Part shown: in pieces, positions 34,124 to 38,267 of the stretch
Layout: every line of letters begins with the position of its first letter
Position numbering within the stretch: position 1 is the stretch's first letter
NCBI GenBank assembly: GCA_910584365.1
Contig: CAJUAF010000024.1
Location: 1 to 38,267 of the forward strand
Length of the DNA stretch: 38,267 nucleotides
Reading direction: 5' to 3'
DNA from: an uncultured Muribaculaceae bacterium
GTDB taxonomy: Bacteria; Bacteroidota; Bacteroidia; Bacteroidales; Muribaculaceae
The notes under the pieces: generated by a model
Told to the model about the DNA's origin: nothing
What the model saw: the letters and a program-made list of their open reading frames with translations, nothing else
Databases searched by the model: none
Position numbers and translations under genes: made by a program

Positions 34124-36528
34124 CAGTTGATAACCATGATTTTAGTTACACAGGCGTCACTTCCGGAATCATTGGAAGTGCCCTGGGATGCAAAAACATA
34201 GTAGACTCCGGTCTTGACGCGGTCGCCGGCGGCATTGCAGCCGTCCCAGGTTATCATGCCTCCTTCGCTGCGTCCCTGGAAGAACACGTTTCCTGCGGAA
34301 TCGGCGATCTTGACCAGTGTATTGTCCATAAGGCCGGTAACCGTAATCCAGCCGGAATAGTCGGGACGGACCGGGTTGGGATAGGCATACACATTGTCGA
34401 GATTTTCGCTCGGAGGCATGGAAGTGGAATTATATTCCACAACACCGTTCGCCGTCGCGAAGAAGACGCTTGAGGAGTTCGGGTCACACGCCACGGAGAA
34501 GACTTTGTTGGAGGGGAGAATGGAGTTCTCGGTAGTGTAGTGTTCAATGATCTGGTCACCGTCCTCGCTTACAAGGTAGACTCCGGAAGTGGTGGTGGAG
34601 AGCCATTTGCGGTTGGAGGAATCGACGGCAATACCGGTGACGGTAATGGCGTCCAGCAGATAATCCGCCAGACCGGTACCGTCGTTGCGGGGAACCTTCA
34701 GGTGATTGATATTTACAACGTCCGATGTTATCTTCGACGGGTCGGTAATTTCAAAGATACCCATGTTGGTTCCTACCCATAAACGACCTTTCTTGTCCTC
34801 TGCCAATGCGCAGACATGGGAGAAGGAAAGGCTTTTATTATCCTGATCGATGTATGTTCTAGTCTGAATTATTTCATCATCATCAAAAGATGCTGTGTTG
34901 TTTTGTCGGATAAATGTCAAGACAGTGGACCAATAACCTTTTGCAAAAACCATCATTTTTGCTGAAAACAACGTACAACCAAATGTACATCTTCCGATGA
35001 GGTCTCCTGCATCAAATGTTTTCCAGTCGGATATATCGGGAGTTTCTTTGAATAGATCACTGTATGCGATTGCATGTATATTTTGATTCCGCACAAAGGG
35101 ACGCTCCTGGGTTATCCATAGGTTGCCAAAAGCATCAAATCCAACATACGAAGAACGATAACTGTAGTCAGAGTTCAGAGCAGAATTGGATGATGTAAGC
35201 TGATGAGTCTGTTCTCCGTTTTTGAATCTGAAAGCTCCATGACTCCAGGTAGTTACGAAATATGCGTCTGGATCATGTGCGTCTTGGACAACCCAAAAAG
35301 GCCGAGGTACATTTGATAAAGGGTTACCGTTATGCAATATTTGGGTAGGGCTTATATTCGCAAAGTCTTTATTGGAATCTCGCTGACTTAATGTGAGTGG
35401 AGCTGATCCTGAGAAACCATACTGCATACCCCCTTCTGCATCTTCTTGCCAAAAATACAAACTGCCATCAGGCTGTGTGAAAATTCTATTGCAATTGGCA
35501 GTCGCAAAGTCGGTCTTACCGAAACGGTCACACAATTGAGTGGGTGTTCCTTGAGTGGAAAGATCAAATTTGCAGATACCTTCCGCATTTCCTGCCCAAA
35601 CTTCACCGAAACCGTTCATTGCGGACAAAGCATTACCTTTCAATACGGCCGGGAAGGCAGTGACGGCCGGCTGGGCAGCCGGACATTCCGGGTCGAAAGT
35701 AAACCAGGAACCTTCCTGGGATACTGCAACTTTCTGCGCGCCCATCGAGACCAAATGCTTGATGCCACGGACAATGTTATTGTTCTGACGCAGACCGGTT
35801 GTAGACGCTGTCATATTGTCGAAATCGAAATCAGCCACCGATACTTCCTGATTGTTGGCAGACCCGACAAGCATTACCAATCGCTTGTCCCCGACCGGGG
35901 CGGCACCATGCAGATCAAATGCCCAGTCACTCATCAGATGTGTCTGGTCAAGAGAAACGATACGTTCACTCTGGGATACGCTGCGCAGATGTCTGTCATA
36001 ATGGATAACTACGTAATCCCCGAGGCCGAAAGCCGCCGTTACAGGATTGGGTGTAAACATCGTCTCGAGGGTCTCATTCTTTTTATCATTGAATGTTACC
36101 AGGCCGAAAGACGCCGATACATAGAATTTGTCCTTTCCGAACCCGACATGGTTTATGGAGGGACGTCCCGTCAGCAACGCATTGGAAATGTCGGGGATAT
36201 TGACTACCGATCCGTCGTCCAGCAGTTTATCCATATTGCAGTTCTCGTATGTAACTATCAGATATTTGCCTTCCGGATGGGGATATATACCGGTAATAGG
36301 CGCTCCGTTGAGAATATTGCCGTTGTTAAGTGCCCGTACCTCCTGAGTCTTTTTGTCGACAGAGAATAAGGAACCGGAAGACAAATAATAAGTCATACCC
36401 TTGGTCTCGGCGATTTTGGATACACCGTTAAAAGGGGAGTGAAGCGTCCATCCGCCCACGGGAAGTTGTCCGTAGAGGCTTATGGCGGTCCACAGGATTG
36501 AGAGCAATATGGTGATTTTCTTAATCAT
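34123..36528 (-). CDS. porZ: Type IX secretion surface protein PorZ
   Basis: 801 residues with a signal peptide (MIKKITILLSILWTAISLYG). The N-terminus (GGWTLHSPFNGVSKIAETKG) and the following repeated strands fit the two seven-bladed beta-propellers of PorZ, the second with the two-component-sensor-like repeat GRLWVGTNMGIFEI. The last about 92 residues form a type IX C-terminal domain (AYPNPVRPDYSGWITV; GRSEGGMITWDGCNAAGDRV; TGVYYVFASQG). In P. gingivalis PorZ sits in the PorU-PorV-PorQ-PorZ attachment complex and delivers A-LPS to the sortase. The central part, about residues 310-610, is much richer in A and T than both ends (see findings). It follows rdgB by 45 bases. Confidence 0.88.
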   Translation of the reverse strand: MIKKITILLSILWTAISLYGQLPVGGWTLHSPFNGVSKIAETKGMTYYLSSGSLFSVDKKTQEVRALNNGNILNGAPITGIYPHPEGKYLIVTYENCNMDKLLDDGSVVNIPDISNALLTGRPSINHVGFGKDKFYVSASFGLVTFNDKKNETLETMFTPNPVTAAFGLGDYVVIHYDRHLRSVSQSERIVSLDQTHLMSDWAFDLHGAAPVGDKRLVMLVGSANNQEVSVADFDFDNMTASTTGLRQNNNIVRGIKHLVSMGAQKVAVSQEGSWFTFDPECPAAQPAVTAFPAVLKGNALSAMNGFGEVWAGNAEGICKFDLSTQGTPTQLCDRFGKTDFATANCNRIFTQPDGSLYFWQEDAEGGMQYGFSGSAPLTLSQRDSNKDFANISPTQILHNGNPLSNVPRPFWVVQDAHDPDAYFVTTWSHGAFRFKNGEQTHQLTSSNSALNSDYSYRSSYVGFDAFGNLWITQERPFVRNQNIHAIAYSDLFKETPDISDWKTFDAGDLIGRCTFGCTLFSAKMMVFAKGYWSTVLTFIRQNNTASFDDDEIIQTRTYIDQDNKSLSFSHVCALAEDKKGRLWVGTNMGIFEITDPSKITSDVVNINHLKVPRNDGTGLADYLLDAITVTGIAVDSSNRKWLSTTTSGVYLVSEDGDQIIEHYTTENSILPSNKVFSVACDPNSSSVFFATANGVVEYNSTSMPPSENLDNVYAYPNPVRPDYSGWITVTGLMDNTLVKIADSAGNVFFQGRSEGGMITWDGCNAAGDRVKTGVYYVFASQGTSNDSGSDACVTKIMVIN

Positions 36529-36573
36529 CGCGGTATGTTGAGGTATATTTATGATATTATATAGAAAAGGTTA

Positions 36574-37176
36574 TCAGATAAATGAGGTTTCAAGAACTTT
36601 CAGAAGTTCATCGGCTGCACGGCGCCGATGGGAAATGGCGTTTTTCTCTGAAGCATCCATTTCTGCAAAGGTCCGTTCTTCTCCTTCAGGAATAAACAGA
36701 GGATCATATCCGAATCCGTCGGTCCCTCGAGGAGAAGTCGCGATAACACCGTTTACAATTCCTTCAGCAAGAATTTCCCTGCCGTTGAGGATTAGAGCGA
36801 TGACTGTCCGGAAGCGGGCCGCGCGGTCTGTGCATCCGTCCAGACGTTCAAGCAGCAGCCGGGAATTTGCTTCCGCGTCATGGCCGTCGCCGCGTCCGTT
36901 ACTCTGTGCATACCGGGCTGACAGTACACCGGGCTCTCCGTCAAGAGCTTTTACTTCCAATCCGGTATCATCTGCGAAACAATCGCATCCGGACTGTTCG
37001 TGAATCCAGCGTGCCTTCTGAAGAGCATTCCCTTCAAGAGTCGCCGCCGTCTCCGGAATATCGCTATCGCACCCTATCTCCTTTAGAGACAGGATATCAT
37101 AGCCATCGCCGATGATAGCTTTTATTTCCTCAAGTTTATGCTCATTGTTAGTGGCAAAAACCAGCTTTTTCTGCAT
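36574..37176 (-). CDS. rdgB: XTP/dITP diphosphatase (non-canonical purine NTP pyrophosphatase)
   Basis: 200 residues, full length. It hydrolyses ITP, dITP and XTP so they are not built into nucleic acids. Family motifs: KLVFATNNEHKLEEI (4-18), FADDTGLEVKALDGEPGV with the metal-binding acidic residues, RGTDGFGYDPLFIPEG, and SEKNAISHRRRA. It appears to open the row leading to porZ; no convincing promoter box was found in the 62 bases before it. Confidence 0.96.
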   Translation of the reverse strand: MQKKLVFATNNEHKLEEIKAIIGDGYDILSLKEIGCDSDIPETAATLEGNALQKARWIHEQSGCDCFADDTGLEVKALDGEPGVLSARYAQSNGRGDGHDAEANSRLLLERLDGCTDRAARFRTVIALILNGREILAEGIVNGVIATSPRGTDGFGYDPLFIPEGEERTFAEMDASEKNAISHRRRAADELLKVLETSFI

Positions 37177-37238
37177 TGCGTTCAGTCTAATTTCCTCAAC
37201 CTATATAACGGGGTTCTTACCATTTTATTATGCGCAAA

Positions 37239-38231
37239 TCAGACAATCTGCTTACAGCACGAAGAAGTCTTTTTATCGTTGTTCAGATGTAACACGGAGG
37301 TTTTCGATAAGGATTGTCCGAGGCAAAAAGCTATGATCTTGGTCAGGCGGCTGGTTTTGGTCATTAACATAAGCTGATATAAGAACCATGGTACTAAAAT
37401 GCCGGAGCATAAAGATAGGATAGTGAATATCCACCACGGGAAGTCAAAATAGTGATGAAGTATCTGCTGACTGAATACATTGCAGTACCATGAAAGCAGA
37501 AATATCATGTAATTGGCTCCTACGAATAAGTCCAGCAAACGATTTCCGCGCTTTTCAAGAAGTTTGGCAACGGATATACACATACATATTCCGGCAGCGC
37601 TGCAAAAGACGATAAATTCTGAATTTTCAAAGATGAAAAACAGGCTTATCCACAGTATACAAAAGGCAACCCCTGTTATAGGCGATGCAAAGTTTATACG
37701 CGTATCAATATACGTATTATACCAGCCATAGCAAGCACCTGCCACAAAATATATGCCGAGTCTTTGTACCTGATTCACAGAAAATAAGTCCGGCAAGCGA
37801 AAAGGCAGTAAATAAAGGCCGATAAAGAACAAAAATAATGCGGAGAATATCAGCTTAGGATTAATATGAAATCTATGAAAGAGAGAAATAAATCCATAAC
37901 AGAACGTCAGTAGGAGAAAACTTGTCTGGAGAAACCAAAAGAAAGGAATAATCAGTTCATTACCAAAAATTAAACCGCGTATCAGAGAGTGCCATGACAA
38001 ATCAATAGCGTCATCTGCCATTGAAGACAAGATACAGCGTGGGATGAAAGTGATAATGCAAAGGAACGCCAGAGGAATGATAAGTCTTTTGACCTTCAGC
38101 TTGAAAAATTTATGAACCGATAGAATTGCTGTGCGTTTTATGGAATGTATCATCAGAAAACCTGAAACAAAAAGAAACAAGGGCATTCTGAAACTATAAA
38201 ACAAGCGATAGATTAATCTATAAAATCCCAT
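37239..38231 (-). CDS. Membrane acyltransferase (acyltransferase family 3), N-terminus probably missing
   Basis: 330 residues with about nine membrane helices. The motif IYRLFYSFRMPLFLFVSGFLM is typical of OafA/WecH-type acyltransferases that add acetyl or similar groups to surface glycans. In the family this motif is preceded by a first helix with the catalytic His (..VxxGH..). Here the ATG at 38231 lies only 11 residues or so before it, and an in-frame TAG sits at 38249-38247, so that part is absent from this frame. It may be truncated or frameshifted beyond the window. The gene is AT-rich, like the other glycan genes at 28-31 kb. Confidence 0.65.
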   Translation of the reverse strand: MGFYRLIYRLFYSFRMPLFLFVSGFLMIHSIKRTAILSVHKFFKLKVKRLIIPLAFLCIITFIPRCILSSMADDAIDLSWHSLIRGLIFGNELIIPFFWFLQTSFLLLTFCYGFISLFHRFHINPKLIFSALFLFFIGLYLLPFRLPDLFSVNQVQRLGIYFVAGACYGWYNTYIDTRINFASPITGVAFCILWISLFFIFENSEFIVFCSAAGICMCISVAKLLEKRGNRLLDLFVGANYMIFLLSWYCNVFSQQILHHYFDFPWWIFTILSLCSGILVPWFLYQLMLMTKTSRLTKIIAFCLGQSLSKTSVLHLNNDKKTSSCCKQIV

Positions 38232-38267
38232 AAATCGACGTAATATCTAAGCACCGAGGCGATTTGT

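Overview
The window comes from a member of the Bacteroidota, most likely order Bacteroidales; Muribaculaceae is my best guess but rests on general resemblance only. The evidence is the Bacteroidetes-type promoter boxes (TTTG, about 20 bases, TAnnTTTG), start codons that almost never have a Shine-Dalgarno sequence, zinc-free forms of S14, S4 and L36, type IX secretion genes (porV, porZ), and N-terminal signal peptides on outer-membrane barrel proteins. Most of the window is moderately GC-rich. Several accessory genes near the right side are much richer in A and T.

Layout. (1) Bases 1-8000, almost all on the minus strand: the 5' end of a secreted GLUG/beta-helix type protein, a relic of an IS66-type element, a GH13 amylase-like protein whose catalytic residues look altered, a LuxR-type regulator, dnaX, an outer-membrane barrel protein, and a membrane-anchored protein of unknown family. 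(2) Bases 8000-28130, all on the plus strand: the str-S10-spc-alpha super-operon in the order rpsL-rpsG-fusA-rpsJ-rplC-rplD-rplW-rplB-rpsS-rplV-rpsC-rplP-rpmC-rpsQ-rplN-rplX-rplE-rpsN-rpsH-rplF-rplR-rpsE-rpmD-rplO-secY-map-infA-rpmJ-rpsM-rpsK-rpsD-rpoA-rplQ. There is no tuf after fusA. The operon starts from a textbook Bacteroidetes promoter at 7994-8025 and ends in a strong terminator at 28096-28133. A 561-base gap between rplE and rpsN holds a long hairpin, a second promoter-like pair of boxes and a structured leader, so the operon may be two transcription units. (3) Bases 28200-31500: AT-rich accessory genes, namely an LtaS/sulfatase-fold membrane phosphotransferase and a fucosyltransferase-like enzyme, separated by an internally deleted IS982-type transposase relic. 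(4) Bases 31600-37200, minus strand: rdgB-porZ-hypothetical-porV-ispF, a type IX secretion cluster mixed with housekeeping genes. (5) The right end: an AT-rich membrane acyltransferase (OafA/WecH type) that seems to lack its usual N-terminus.

How the parts relate. The centre supplies ribosomal proteins, EF-G, the SecY channel, methionine aminopeptidase, IF-1 and RNA polymerase alpha. PorV and PorZ serve export and surface attachment of type IX cargo, which in relatives are attached to A-LPS-type glycan. The fucosyltransferase, phosphotransferase and acyltransferase would modify surface glycans, but a functional link to PorZ is inference only. I did not find a clear new multi-gene system. The best leads are the split ribosomal operon with a structured leader, two isolated consensus Shine-Dalgarno sites (rplW, rplF), an AT-rich patch inside porZ, and the altered GH13 protein.
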